Source: Aotearoamyces nothofagi (taxonomy: Eukaryota; Ascomycota; Leotiomycetes; Leotiales; Tympanidaceae). From it: a stretch of DNA of 64,000 bases. Below, piece by piece: positions 35,059-46,572 of this stretch (the first letter of the stretch is position 1; each line of letters starts with the position of its first letter). The translations under genes and the position numbers were made by a program. A model generated the notes under the pieces. That model did no database searches and had not been told where the DNA came from. It saw nothing but the letters and a program-made list of their open reading frames with translations. Location of the stretch: NCBI GenBank assembly GCA_015345905.1, contig JADDTR010000001.1:558001-622000 (forward strand), in the 5' to 3' direction.

Positions 35059-37752
35059 ATGTCGAGATTCTTCCATGGTGACAGCTCTAGCGAGAGCAGC
35101 TCTGACGAAGAGGAGCTCTACTCTGAAGAGGAGGAGGAAGAGGCAAAGCCCGCCTCCGAAGAAGATTCTGATGAAGAAGACGAGGATTCCGACGAGGAAT
35201 CCAGCGAGGATGAAGATGGCGTAAAGAAGAGCGGTGCCAACAGATTCATGCGCGATGCCGGATCGGAGAGTGAAGAAAGCAGTGATGATGAACGAGCTAA
35301 GGTCGTCAAAAGTGCAAAAGACAAGCGTTTAGAGGAGCTGGAGGGAACTGTTAAGGCTATCGAGAACGGCGAAAAAATCAATGACTGGGGATCCATCTCT
35401 GCTGGTATGTTCACAGAAACTATCTAGATAAAGAGCCTGGTTACTAACCATTGATACATAGAATTCGACAAGCTCAATAGACAAGTCGTGAAGCTCGTTC
35501 AGTCTGGGAACACCCCGAAGCTGTATATCCAAGCTATCGCTGATCTCGAAGACTTCTTGAATGAGACAATTGCAAAGCAAAAGGTCACGGCGAAGAAGAT
35601 GAATGCAACCAACGCAAGAGGTCTCAACGCTGTTAAACAACGAATTAAGAAGAACAACAAGGACTACCAAAAGGAGATCGATGCATACAGGGCAGACAAG
35701 GATGCATTCATGGAGTCAGAGGAAGAAGAAGTGGTCGTGCCAAAAGCCAAGAAATCTAAAGTTGTTTCAGGGGGATTAAGCCTTTCGCTTGAGGATGACG
35801 AGGGCTTCTCTACTGTTGGAAAGGGCGGGAAGACTTTACAGTTCACTCCTGAAAGTATTCTTAAGCACCTTCGATCAATTATGGAATCTAGAGGAAAGAA
35901 GAACACCGATCGTACTGAGCAGATCAAGATCATGGAGAAGCTTTACGAGGTGGCTACGACCCCTTATCAGCGGATACGCGTCCTATTGGCCCTGATCTCT
36001 ACACGTTTCGATTTATCAACTGGTGTTCAGACTTTCATGTCACAAGACCAATGGAAATCAGCGGAACAAGAGTTTGGCACTTTGTTGACAGTTCTTGAGG
36101 CCAATCCTGATCTGGTCGTCGTTGAACACGCCGAGGAATGGGAAGACGATGAGAAGGCGCCTACTCCAGCAGCTGGTGAGAAGTTAAGGATTCCAGGAAG
36201 CATCGTATCTTATGTTGAGAGACTCGATGACGAGCTTACACGATCGCTCCAGCACATTGATCCTCACACTGCGGAATACATCGATAGACTCTCAGATGAG
36301 GCGGCTCTTTACAACAACATTGTCCGCACCCTGCTGTATGTCGAAGTACTTCGACAGGACGCCAGCCTACAGGTTCCTCAGGATAGTGTCAACCGTATAG
36401 TCATGCGGAGACTGGAACACGTCTACTTCAAGGTATGTGCCCACCGGTAATGATTTCAAAATATGGTGCTAATAATCCTCAAGCCTGCAGCAGTCGTGAA
36501 AATTCTAGAAGAAAACTGCTGGAAGTCCACCCCAACGTCCCTTAACTCGGCAATCACTCCTCGTGATCAGGTTCCAGATGCTGGCGCCCTAGTAAATGTC
36601 CTTTGTAACTACCTCTTCATCAACAGCGAAGGCATCATCCGTGCTCGTGCCATGCTCTGCCAGATCTATTTCCTCGCTCTTCACGACAATTACTACAAGG
36701 CTCGCGACATGATGCTTATGTCCCATCTTCAAGAGACAATCAGCAACTTTGACGTTCACAGCCAAATTCTTTTCAACCGTACACTTGTTCAAGTTGGTCT
36801 CTGTGCTTTCCGAGCTGGACTGATTTACGAGGCGCAAAACACCCTACAAGAAATCTGCGGAAGCGGACGTCAAAAGGAGCTGTTAGCTCAAGGTGTCATG
36901 ATCCAACGCTATAACCAGGTCTCACCCGAGCAGGAACGTCTTGAGCGACAACGTCAATTACCATTCCACATGCACATCAATCTCGAGTTACTCGAGTGTG
37001 TATACCTGACCTGCAGCATGCTTCTTGAGATACCTCTATTGGCACAAACTGGCTCGTCACCCGACATCAAGAAGCGTGTTATTAGCAAGACCTACCGCCG
37101 CATGCTTGAATACCATGAGCGCCAGATCTTCACTGGTCCGCCAGAAAACACCAGGGATCACGTCATGCAGGCTTCGAAAGCTCTGGCCGCTGGTGAATGG
37201 CAGAAGGCGACCGAATTTATCCATTCTATTAAAATTTGGGAACTTATGGCGGAGCCAGAATCAATCAAGACTTTACTGTCTGAACAAATCCAGGAAGAGG
37301 GTTTACGTACATATCTCTTCACCTACGCACCATTCTACGATACTCTCTCTGTTTACACACTCTCATCCATGTTCGAACTTTCAGACCGTAAGGTTGCAGC
37401 TATCGTCAGCAAGATGATTAGTCACGAAGAGCTTGCTGCAGCTCTCGACCAAGTGAACTCGTCTATCATATTCCGAAAGGGTGTTGAGTTGAGCAGGCTC
37501 CAGAGCTTGGCACTAACATTAAGCGACAAGGCGAGTGGTCTTATTGAGAGCAATGAGAGGACGTTGGAGACGAGAACACAGGGCACCGCAAATGCTTTCG
37601 AACGACAAGGGGGCCGAGGTGGTCGAGGTGGTAATAGAGGTGGACAACGAGGAGGTCGTGGGGGTGGGCGTGGTGGCGGACCAAACACACAGAGACAGGA
37701 AGGAGGTACAAGATTCACAGGCGGTGCTCTTGGCGCAGCGGTGAGAGCTTAG
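35059..37752 (+). CDS. NIP1: Eukaryotic translation initiation factor 3 subunit C (eIF3c)
   Basis: Exons 35059-35404, 35462-36432 and 36484-37752 encode 861 residues, the usual fungal length. eIF3c is a core subunit of eIF3. It contacts eIF1 and eIF5 and holds the 43S pre-initiation complex together. The N-terminal about 85 residues are an acidic Ser/Glu/Asp tract ([20 protein letters not shown]), as in all eIF3c. The middle contains [20 protein letters not shown] and then [15 protein letters not shown]. The PCI domain lies in the C-terminal third, around [20 protein letters not shown], with the winged-helix part [20 protein letters not shown]. The tail is an RGG/GRG-rich stretch (about residues 815-850) typical for RNA binding. 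The introns are 57 and 51 nt. Confidence 0.97.
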
Positions 37753-38271
37753 GCTATGATTACGAGTTTGTGTGCATTGGGCTGGTTGACGACAGGCTGA
37801 AGCAATTGCTTTTCAGGCGTTTTAAGTTAGAGCTACTTAGAAGCCTATAAGAGAAAATTTCGAAAATACTGCATCTTGCTGCTTCAAAGTGACCTCACCT
37901 TATTACACGATTGTAATGAGCACACTTCTAGTGAAAAAGTGAGACAAAGTAATAGGGAGACACTTTTCTAGCTAGAGAATGAGGCTGACAGAAATTGCAG
38001 AGTGCAGGCTACGCGTATTGTAGAAATCAGCCGCCCGTGACTACGATTACTATTGTGTTGTTGCCGCTACCTACCTACCTAGCGTGCCTAGATAGTTGCA
38101 TTGTATCTTTTATTTAAGCCTCAGGCATTGAAAAGATCTGCCTTGATCGTGGTTCCGCTAGCGTACTTAGGGTTTCGGCTCCCACCCAAAACTTTTCGAA
38201 TTTCGTAGAATCTCTAATTCTCAGCGCCGACCAACTCGAAATCCTTACAACGACACACGACAATCTCCAGG
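37753..38271 (+). promoter_or_regulatory. RPL7 promoter with a telobox (TTAGGGTTT)
   Basis: This 519-bp spacer lies between tandem genes. TTAGGGTTT at 38167-38175 is an exact telobox, a Tbf1-type site known from promoters of fungal ribosomal protein genes, about 100 bases before the RPL7 start codon. A C-rich patch (CTCCCACCCAAAAC) directly follows it. Confidence 0.5.
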
Positions 38272-39785
38272 ATGTCTGCCACCAAGATCACCGGGTAGGA
38301 TATCTTTTACTATCTTGAAGAGCTGATGCCAGTGTGTTGGGGTTCAGATATAGTCGTGGTCCTTTCGCTGTAGCTTTATACGTCGGATGGTCAGCTCCAG
38401 AGTGACCGATGTGTATCAGCCAGCTCGATTTGTCCTGAGCTCCTCCCTCGCTATTTCAGGCTTGAAAGAGCTTGCATGGCGAGAGATGGAGTACGGGGTT
38501 TTGAGGTTGAAGACTTTGTCTTCTCTTCTAATTACATTGCCGCACTTCAACCTTAGTACCAACTTGCGTCGCGCAACTTGCAAATAGATTGGAATATGTG
38601 CCGTGCATACTTCTCGGACATCTGTCTGGGGTCTTGTCGGATGAGAACAATGTCATTTGAATGAAGCATTCATTCCTTAACTTATTGGGAAGAAGGAATT
38701 GCTTCACTCATTTGTACACCTCACTGATCAAATGTATCTCTCCGTCGAGTCTGCCTCCAGTCAAGAATGTCGCGCTATAGCTGCAATTCTGCACTCGGCG
38801 CTCTCTTCCATATATATGGAAGCGGACATGGACTAATCTTTGAACAGGACCGTCCCTACCCAGGAGCAGATCCTCGTCCCAGAGACTCTCCTGAAGAAGC
38901 GCAAGAGCCAGGAGAAGGCCAGAGAAGAGCGCTCTGCCGAGCTCGAGAAGAAGAAAAAGGTTTGTTAAATTCCTTTAAATACACAAGTGACATGGGAGGA
39001 CTATATTGTGATGCATAACACCATTTTCGCGACTAGACACTACGGTGTCCATGCTGTCGCTAAATTAACCATCTTTCGGGTCTGAATTGTCAACTACCAT
39101 GTCACTCGTGTTAGTTCGCATACGTATGTGTTCATAGCTAACACAAGTTGATCAATAGGCTCAGAAGGAGAAGCGCGGTGTCATCTTCAAGCGTGCTGAG
39201 AAGTATGTTAAGGAGTACCGTGACGCAGAGCGCGAGAAGATTCGTCTTGCACGTCTCTCCAAGCAAGATGGCTCATACTATATCCCTGCTGAGGACAAGT
39301 TGGTTTTCGTTGTCCGCATCAAGGGTATCAACAAGATCGCTCCTAAGCCCCGCAAGATCCTCCAGCTCCTCCGTCTTCTCCAGATCAACAACGGTGTCTT
39401 TGTCCGCATGACTAAAGCCACCCTCGAGATGCTCAAGGTTGTCGAGCCATGGATTGCCTACGGATACCCTAACCTCAAGACTGTCCGCGAGCTCATCTAC
39501 AAGCGCGGTTACGGAAAGATTGACAAGCAACGCATTGCTCTCACCGACAACTCCCTCGTTGAGGCAAACCTCGGCAAGTACGGCATCGTCTGCATTGAGG
39601 ATCTGATTCACGAGATCTTCACTGTCGGCCCCAACTTCAAGCAGGCTGCCAACTTCCTATGGCCATTCAAGCTCAGCAACCCAACTGGTGGTTTCCGTAC
39701 TAGAAAATTCAGACATTATGTGGAAGGTGGAGACTGTGGAAACCGTGAGGATAAGATCAATGGACTTATTAGACAGATGAATTGA
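38272..39785 (+). CDS. RPL7: 60S ribosomal protein L7 (uL30)
   Basis: Exons 38272-38294, 38848-38959 and 39159-39785 encode 253 residues. The tiny first exon (MSATKITG) precedes a 553-nt intron, and the second intron is 199 nt and holds a snoRNA. The protein shows the eukaryotic N-terminal extension ([39 protein letters not shown]) and the uL30 core ([60 protein letters not shown]), ending [20 protein letters not shown]. It is a structural large-subunit protein near the 5S rRNA region. Two introns with a snoRNA in the second match the arrangement of the budding yeast RPL7 genes, whose introns carry snR39 and snR59. Confidence 0.97.
38986..39106 (+). ncRNA. Intronic box C/D snoRNA in RPL7 intron 2 (25S rRNA 2'-O-methylation guide)
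   Basis: Box C-like GTGATGC lies at 39008-39014 and box D CTGA at 39082-39085, giving a core of about 78 nt. The guide directly before box D, AACCATCTTTCGGGT (39067-39081), is complementary over 14 nt to the universal 25S rRNA stretch ACCCGAAAGATGGT. By the box D plus five rule, the methylated base is the G of CCCGAAAG, which corresponds to yeast 25S Gm805, the site served by snR39B; the neighbouring Am807 is served by the RPL7-intron snoRNAs snR39/snR59. The core is enclosed by a perfect 10-bp external stem, AGTGACATGG (38986-38995) with CCATGTCACT (39097-39106), which extends by three more pairs after a mismatch. Such stems help release snoRNAs from introns. The last base of box C deviates from consensus and the C'/D' boxes are unclear. 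Confidence 0.8.
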
Positions 39786-40587
39786 GCATGATGCTTGTTC
39801 AGCTTAAGGTGCAGATATGGAGTTAAGGGTTGCAGCTAGTTCCTCGACAAAAAGTTCAGCTCTAGGTTCAGCAGGCAGCATGGATTACAGCTAGTTCCTT
39901 CCTAGTTCAATGAAGTCACGTTGCTAGTCCAGTACATTACCCTTCACAGATTTGCTTTACATCGTAGCCGTTGATGACTATTATCTCTAATGCGTGCTTA
40001 TATAATAGTTTCCTATTTCACTGCTGAAACATATTGTTTGTCCTCTTTAACCATTTACTACCACCGCTCCTCGATTGCTAGTGTCGATTCCGTCGAGTCT
40101 ATTATACTCCAATATCGATTGACAGCAACACATTTGTTGATGGTTATTGAGCACTTGCTTGCTCTTCTCAAACCACCTCGATCTTGCTGATAGAATATAA
40201 TGCTTCTGTTGAATAGAAACATGTCGCCGATAAATGACAGGATGAAAGATCACGAGTCAAATAATTTTCCCAATGCACTTGCACATACATGAGTGAAGGA
40301 TCCATCAAGCACGCAAGGAGCTGATCGAACATAAGGGTATAAAAGTAAGTGGCCTGTCTACTTCAGCTACAAGGCGGCATCAATGGTGTGAAACCTGCCA
40401 AAATTTCAAGTTACGATTTACATTAATGCGTTTTTAACCCCATCCAAAAGGCTTATTTGAGTGGTTTTGTTTTAACATGTAATATCTAGCAACCTCGTCA
40501 TTGATGTCTCCTGGTACGACAACGTATATCTATACCGAATTTGAAGACACCGCTCCGAGCATGTGCTGTTGCCTCCCACTACATTCA
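39786..40587. other. Intergenic spacer between convergent RPL7 and ISA2
   Basis: These 800 bp hold 3' ends only. A direct near-repeat CAGCTAGTTCCT occurs at about 39833 and 39889. Nothing else is recognised. Confidence 0.45.
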
Positions 40588-41428
40588 TCATGCCTTAATA
40601 TCAAAGCTAGTACCACACCCACAACTACTTGTGGCAAGCGGGTTATCCACAATCTTGAACTGGCTCCCAATTAACTCCATCGTATAATCAATTTTGCTTC
40701 CCTTCAGCAACTCCAGACTCGGTCCATCCATAATGACCTTGGCTCCACTACCATCTAGTGATTCAAATACTGTGTCATCCGGGTCTACTACTATCTTCTC
40801 TTCCCCACTACTTGTAGGTGGCTCTGAAGTAGACGCTGACGGTGAGCCGGATGATAACGTCTGGGGGTTCGCGGAGGCGATATTTTGTGCTGATCGAGGT
40901 TCTTCCTCTATGGGTCTAGGTAGAGATGGAGTATTTATGGGTGGAAGGGTAATCAAGGACATGAGGTATTGGAAGCCGTGGCAGCCTCCGCTTTCGACAC
41001 TGACACGCAGAGCGAGATTCGGGTTTCCATCTTTGGACATGATCTCTTTCAGGCGCTTTGAGGGGATTATCAGCACAGTCTCTAGAGTTGAAGCAGACAG
41101 CTGATTAGCCGAAACTTACATTGGAAGCTCGAGGTGTGATATCTACGTGCATGTCATTCCCGTCGTCGTCTTTGCGGGGGTTTAGTATGGCAGCTGTGGC
41201 CAGCCGAGCTGAGGCCGTAGTGAACTTCCGGAATATGGTCTTCGTTGCAGATTTCGAGGGAATTCCGAGACCGCACTGTAATGATCTCAGAGGCACACTT
41301 GGAACGAGGAAGTCGAGGACGGGTTGGGTATGGAGGGCCCGTCGGCATGCGACTTGTACAAATGCTCTCGCAGCGGGGGCCGAATTGGAGAGCAACAAGC
41401 AACTTCGAGAAATCGGTCGTGCAGCCAT
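40588..41428 (-). CDS. ISA2: Mitochondrial iron-sulfur assembly protein ISA2 (A-type carrier)
   Basis: Exon 1 (41428-41120) and exon 2 (41079-40588) encode about 266 residues. The N-terminus is basic and hydroxylated (MAARPISRSCLLLSNSAPAA), as expected of a mitochondrial targeting peptide. The A-type domain contains RLKEIM, the first Fe-S cysteine in VESGGCHGFQYL and the C-terminal pair in SSCGCGTSFD, with a long Pro/Ser-rich insertion between strands that is typical of fungal Isa2. With Isa1 and Iba57 it helps make [4Fe-4S] clusters for aconitase and lipoate/biotin synthases in the matrix. The intron is only 40 nt with an ending GAG|ACT, shorter than usual. An intron is required, because reading through meets a stop five codons after the donor, but its acceptor could be placed differently by a few bases. 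Confidence 0.88.
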
Positions 41429-43014
41429 GCTCAACTGCGATGCACCTTACGATGTCCAGGGTGTATCGACTTCGTGGTGATTCTTCATTCTACTATAGAC
41501 AATATTTGTGGCGCGGAAATGCGAATTAGTAAGGACTGCACGATAAGAGGTCATTGACAACCGAGCTAGAAGCAGATTCTCGTCCTTGCCCGCAAGGCTA
41601 CCACAATAAGCAAGGCGACGCTTCAACGCGGCAATTCAGTCTTCGCTAAGAGACAATGAGTAGCAATTCTAATGATTGCTTAAAATTTCTAGAAATAAAT
41701 TATATCACTTCTTCAAGGACTATTCCTACTAATACTTATTCTTAGCAGTATCTAGGTGGCCACGGTGCAATAGTGCTGATGGCATAGCACAGCCTCAGTG
41801 AGTCTAGGGGTATCATCGAATACAGGATCAGCCTCTTTATATAGTTTGTGATCTGCCACCAAAAGACAGGTTGAGGGTTGATCAATACAGTCTATAGTCC
41901 TTGTTACTACTTTATGTTGCTGTCTGCCTTACGTATAGTACATGTTGTCAAGGTGGTTATACTACTATTTGATTTCTATATCTTCTTAATTGCGAATAAC
42001 TGTAATGACCTCTGGGATACTTTGTCGTAGTAACTGAGTAGATCTAAGACGCCTCTAGATCATTCGTTTTCATGCAAGCAACCTAAAAATAGCTCAAAGT
42101 AATTGATAGTATAAGCAAGGCAAGAGAGCAGAGGACTGGATGCTGAAATTGCCACCAAAATATCATATAGTCATTTCTTAAATGCCATAAAATAACTGCT
42201 ACATCATGCATGTCAGTATAGAATATATATTGGAGCATTTTATATATGAAAGGTCCTGCTTCAGCTAACACCATTCTCCTGGTTTTCCCTGTCCTTGCCA
42301 CTTTTCCATACCATAAAGAACGTCTTAAAGGTTACCAGGAACAATATCGACTATGATCACTACGGCAGTATGGCTTCTAAATATGCTGCAGGTGGGAGAC
42401 AGAAGTAATATGACACTCGGCGAAGTTAGCTAATACTCTCAATGATAACTAGCAGACCCTTTTACCTCTTTTCATATTTTACACAGTAGCTTACTGTAAG
42501 ATGATATGGTTAGTCAAAAAGCTTTCGTCAATTACTAACAGGACATTTTCCCTCTGCTAGTCCGAACATTTTTGGAATGTCGTCTACTCCATCCCGTATA
42601 ATGGGACGTAGATGCAGGCGGTAGTATAGCATAGAATTACCAAGGGATTTCATGATAGCCAAGGAGTAGAAAGGATCGGAAAAGGGCAGAAAGGCGTATA
42701 GCGTTGTTTGGGTTGGTAGGGCTGGAATAGGGAAGGCGAAGCACTGTATCAAAAAAGGGGCCAACAATTACAAGCATTTCTCCATCATAAGCATGAGAAA
42801 GCCAGAATATCTCGCAAGTCATCACCGCCACCACGAGCAACACAATGGTTCACTTAGCAGGTGAAGTCCTCCATTGACCCAAGGTGTATGTATCAAGCCG
42901 GTAGAATTGTTGCATTTATCTGCCTAGAATCCTACAACCAGCACCCACAAAGCAATCCCATTGCAAATGCAGCAAGAACCATCCTTCCCATACCATCCAT
43001 CCACTCGCGACACT
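41429..43014. other. 1.6-kb AT-rich intergenic region upstream of ISA2
   Basis: The first about 250 bases are the ISA2 promoter. From 41640 to 42520 the sequence is AT-rich and contains no coding frame with family features, no tRNA and no terminal repeats that I can pair. The last part is RPS16 3' UTR. It may include a decayed element, but I cannot show it. Confidence 0.4.
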
Positions 43015-43677
43015 TTAACGGTAAGATTTCTGGTATCTCGCACGGGCACCTGCTTGGATTAATATTGGAGTTTTTTATATATAGATCGTAAAAGTGCTTA
43101 CCAGGTCCTCCAAATTTCTTAGGCTCGCAGCGTCTATTATCTGCAACTAGGAGAGTTCTGTCGTAGGCAACAAGAGCTTGCTTGAGCTGGTTCTTTGCGT
43201 ACTCGTCAACGAACTTCTGGTAGTAGGCAACGATGGACTTGGCGATTGCTTGTCTGATTGCGTAGATCTGGGAAGTGTGACCACCACCGGTAACGCGGAC
43301 ACGGATGTCGACACCAGCGAACTTATCAAGACCAACAATGAGGAGAGGCTCGTAGACCTAGTGCTAGCTGTTAGATCTTTCCCTTTCCTTCGTTTGAATC
43401 GCGGGGAGTGCGTACCTTGAATCGTAGGATCTCAGGTTGGACGAGGTTGAGGGGCTTGCCGTTAACCTTGACAAGACCTTTTCCGGCCTGGATAATAGAA
43501 GTCAGTATATACAGTTCGATTTCCGCAATATCGTTGTGTTCGTACCTTGCAGTGGGCGACTGCCGTAGCTGTAAAAATTGTCAGCACCTCATTCCTTCAT
43601 CAAAACTCCAGTATCGGGCTCGCCATACCTGTCTTCTTCTTGCCGAAGCATTGAACACTCTGGGAGGTCGAGGCCAT
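43015..43677 (-). CDS. RPS16: 40S ribosomal protein S16 (uS9)
   Basis: Five exons, 43677-43629, 43568-43546, 43487-43416, 43357-43102 and 43049-43015, encode 144 residues. Exon 2 is only 23 nt and exon 5 only 35 nt, so both are easily missed; the frame and family match require both. The protein starts [20 protein letters not shown], contains [20 protein letters not shown] and [20 protein letters not shown], and ends [11 protein letters not shown], the universally conserved uS9 tail that reaches the decoding-site tRNA. The introns are 52-60 nt. The gene is divergent from SNF8 with a 306-bp shared promoter. Confidence 0.96.
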
Positions 43678-43983
43678 GTTTGCGGTTGGCGTGACTGGGG
43701 TATAGTCGTAAGGAGATGTCGTCGATGAGGTCGTGTCTAGAATTTCAATATTGAGGATTCGTTTTCGTGCGCTCGCTAGAGCCCTCTTTTCCGCTAGTAG
43801 CCTAGAGTGGTCAAGCGTGTTGGGACGCGACGCACGGGCCATCTATTTTCAATCACCAACGTTATCGTTATCTTGCCTCAGCAGTCAGCCGCCTCCAGCT
43901 TGAAATATGTCGACACACCAGCAAGCGCCGAGAAGCGTAGGACTCGACTAAGTCAGGGTCTGGGTGCCGTAACTGTAGCCATA
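43678..43983. promoter_or_regulatory. Bidirectional promoter RPS16 / SNF8
   Basis: 306 bp separate the two start codons, so both genes must be driven from here. A plus-strand open frame continues upstream of 43984 without an ATG in good context and is probably leader. No telobox is present, unlike at RPL7. Confidence 0.45.
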
Positions 43984-44824
43984 ATGTCACGCAAGGCAGT
44001 AGGTCTTGCGGCCTTTGACCGTTCACGCATTACATCTGCTCAGTATGCGTCCCATGGCTCCAACCTCCGTAACTCGCATGCGACCTCTCTCGAAACCCAG
44101 CTCTCCGTCTTCCGCTCCCTACTGCAGCAATTTGCCCAGACGCATGCGAAAGATATCCGCTCTAACCCCTCATTCCGCGCAGAATTTGCTCGCATGTGCA
44201 CTGCCATCGGTGTAGATCCTCTCGCAAGCAGCGCAGGTGCCGGACAGAAAGAGGGAGGAGGCAGTCTCTGGAGTCAGCTGTTGGGTGGTAGTGTGAATGA
44301 CTTTTACTTCGAGTTGGCAGTTAGAGTAGTCGAAGTTTGCGGGCAAACGAGAGAGGAGAATGGTGGTCTGATCGGGGTCAAGGAGGTCAGGGAGAAGATC
44401 ATGAAGGGGAGAATGGAAGGAGGAGCTGAAATAACCGAGTACGTAACGGCAATACTGTCCCGATGCTCCAGGGTTTTGTATCCAATATAAACTGCTAACG
44501 GCAAACCTCAGTGACGATATTCTTCGAGCTGTTCGTTCACTGACCCCTCTCGGGTCATCATACTCGACTTTGAAGGTCGGACACAAACTTTACATCCGGT
44601 CCGTACCAAAAGAACTCAATACAGATCAAAGCTCGGTCCTTGAAGCGGCTCAACTTCTTGGTTACGTTAGTGTTTCTATGCTCATGCTCAACCTCCGTTG
44701 GCCACGAGCAAGAGCTAAAACAGCAATCGAGGACTTGGTGTCTGAGAGTATGCTCTGGGTTGACAAACAAAGCGAAGAATGGGAATATTGGAATCCAGGA
44801 TTTATGCTTGAGGGTGGAGAATAA
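43984..44824 (+). CDS. SNF8: ESCRT-II subunit Vps22/Snf8
   Basis: Exons 43984-44438 and 44512-44824 (73-nt intron) encode 255 residues, the family length. Snf8 forms the core of ESCRT-II with Vps36 and two Vps25 on endosomes, and passes ubiquitinated cargo to ESCRT-III for multivesicular bodies; in filamentous fungi it also takes part in pH sensing through the Pal pathway. The N-terminus MSRKAVGLAAFDRSRITSAQ and the coiled region ETQLSVFRSLLQQFAQTHAK match the family. IRSNPSFRAEFARMCTAIGV and then DFYFELAVRVVEVCGQTREE lie in the first winged helix, and the C-terminal half ends WVDKQSEEWEYWNPGF. The ATG at 43984 is chosen because the conserved protein starts there. Confidence 0.94.
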
Positions 44825-46572
44825 GAAGACATGAGAACATACGTTAAATTATCTGTAACGTAAAACGCAACAAGTGATGGGATTGGCAGCCTAACTAGTG
44901 CTTGAGGACCACTATGTGAGATGGGGCAGTGCGGTCCGAATGGCGGGCCAGGTTGTCAATAGGAGATATAGAGTACGCCAGGTCAAGGGCCATGTTGAAA
45001 TAGACGCATCAGCTACGACTCCGTAGTATTGGTTGGCTACTAAGAAGCAAACCAGAATGCAGGCATTCTCGCTAGTATAGGATGCTTCTCTTAAGACTAG
45101 ACAGTAGATAGCCCATCAGCTTCAATGCTGATGGCACAGAGCAGAACTCAAGAAAACGATAGCTATGGATCTTTGTGTCTTCCTCGCATGAAACTGGCTA
45201 ATGAACGATTCTCCTCCACTACCTTTCATAAAATGATGCTCACAGCTCTGCCTATCACCACTAATACGACACCAGCCACCTCGTTGACTGCTCCCCGCTC
45301 GTGGGCCATTCCCGAATTCCTTGAGCCTGCACATCGCAACACCAGCCTTCCTCACTCTCAGTTGATCCTTCCCCCACTAGCATCCTTCGTGGCAGCCACA
45401 CCACTCTCGAGGAGTAGGCCCTCGGCGAGCACCTCGAAATTGCCACCGGCCACGTCTCCAAAGCAGCTCCCAACTCCCTCGTATTATTGCGTGCCTTGTA
45501 GCAACCGTTGCATCTCTGGGGAAGCAGGAAGATGGCATCGATGAAATTATGCAGCACCACCATATGAGATCCTAGCATCACAATAGTATGAAGAGGTCTT
45601 CGGGTATCCTGTGTGGCTAGAAACCGCCCAAGGCAGCGTTTGACTCTGTCGTTTTTGAAAAGGGCAAGGTATGCCAAAGACTGATAGGCCGCCATCTAAA
45701 AGTGAATGGTCGAAGACGTTTTAATAAGCGGCGAGGTTACAAACTTGGTAGAACTCAATTCAGAGATCGAGAAGGATCCTGTTATTTTGGGATAGGTCGG
45801 AGAGCGAGGGCTCTGAACCTGCCTGCCAAACCTCTTCACGCCAGCATTAGTAGTGCCAGCAATGCATAATCTATGTCCATCACAGATGAAAGTCACAGAT
45901 ATATCTGATCTGATACACCAGAAAATTTCATAGACATTTTTATTGGCATTGCTCTCTGATAAGCCCTACGGCAGCATCTGCGCTCTTTCGACCATCTCTT
46001 CCCGGCACTATTTATTGTACACAATAGCTTGATGAACAACGAGATTAAAAGCCATTTAGGAGATGCAAAGCACATGCAAAAACACGCACCAGAGAGACAA
46101 AGACCGACCGAGCTGACGACTCGCATACGCTGCGTCGAGCTTGAAAAGGAAATCTCATGCAAGAAGCCTAAAAGCCTCGAATAAGATCAACGAGCACGTT
46201 GATTATTGCGCCAGTGAAAATCAAATAATGCAAGCCACCGCCAGTAACCACCGTCCACCAGCCTGAAAGACAATGGAAGCCGTCAAGCCATGCAAGCGAA
46301 TCGTTCAAAGGAAAACCCAGAAATTTGCCGATGTCTAGGAGATCATAATGATGGCACCGATGAAAATGCAATCAGTGTTCCCCATATGATACAGTGTGCG
46401 ACCGTGAACTAATTAAACTTATCCTTCTTCGGGTCCGATAGTGACCATGAGACTCGACAATTTGCACTTGTCGGGTCGAGACGCGAGAATAATCTAATGC
46501 TCATACTTTGCAGGTGCACCGTTATCTGTCGGGATAGTTAGCACCCGCCTGACCATTGAGAGTTGGGGTGCA
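44825..46572. other. 1.75-kb spacer between convergent SNF8 and con7
   Basis: It contains two overlapping medium-length open frames on opposite strands around 45125-45695, neither with recognisable domains. A pair of similar short segments near 46200-46250 and 46340-46390 on the minus strand both read IF.GAII in one frame, possibly a decayed duplication. The right-hand part must hold the con7 3' UTR. No RNA gene is seen. Confidence 0.4.

Noticed and set aside
37422-37718. 98-codon Pro-rich frame antisense to the eIF3c C-terminus
   Set aside because: It is the shadow of the RGG-rich tail coding sequence.
45261-45695. 144-codon minus-strand frame in the SNF8-con7 spacer
   Set aside because: No domain recognised, overlapped by a similar-length frame on the other strand; too weak to call.
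46168-46393. Two minus-strand segments both reading IF.GAII downstream of con7
   Set aside because: Similarity is short (about 35 bases, roughly two thirds identical) and could be chance; no complete gene around them.
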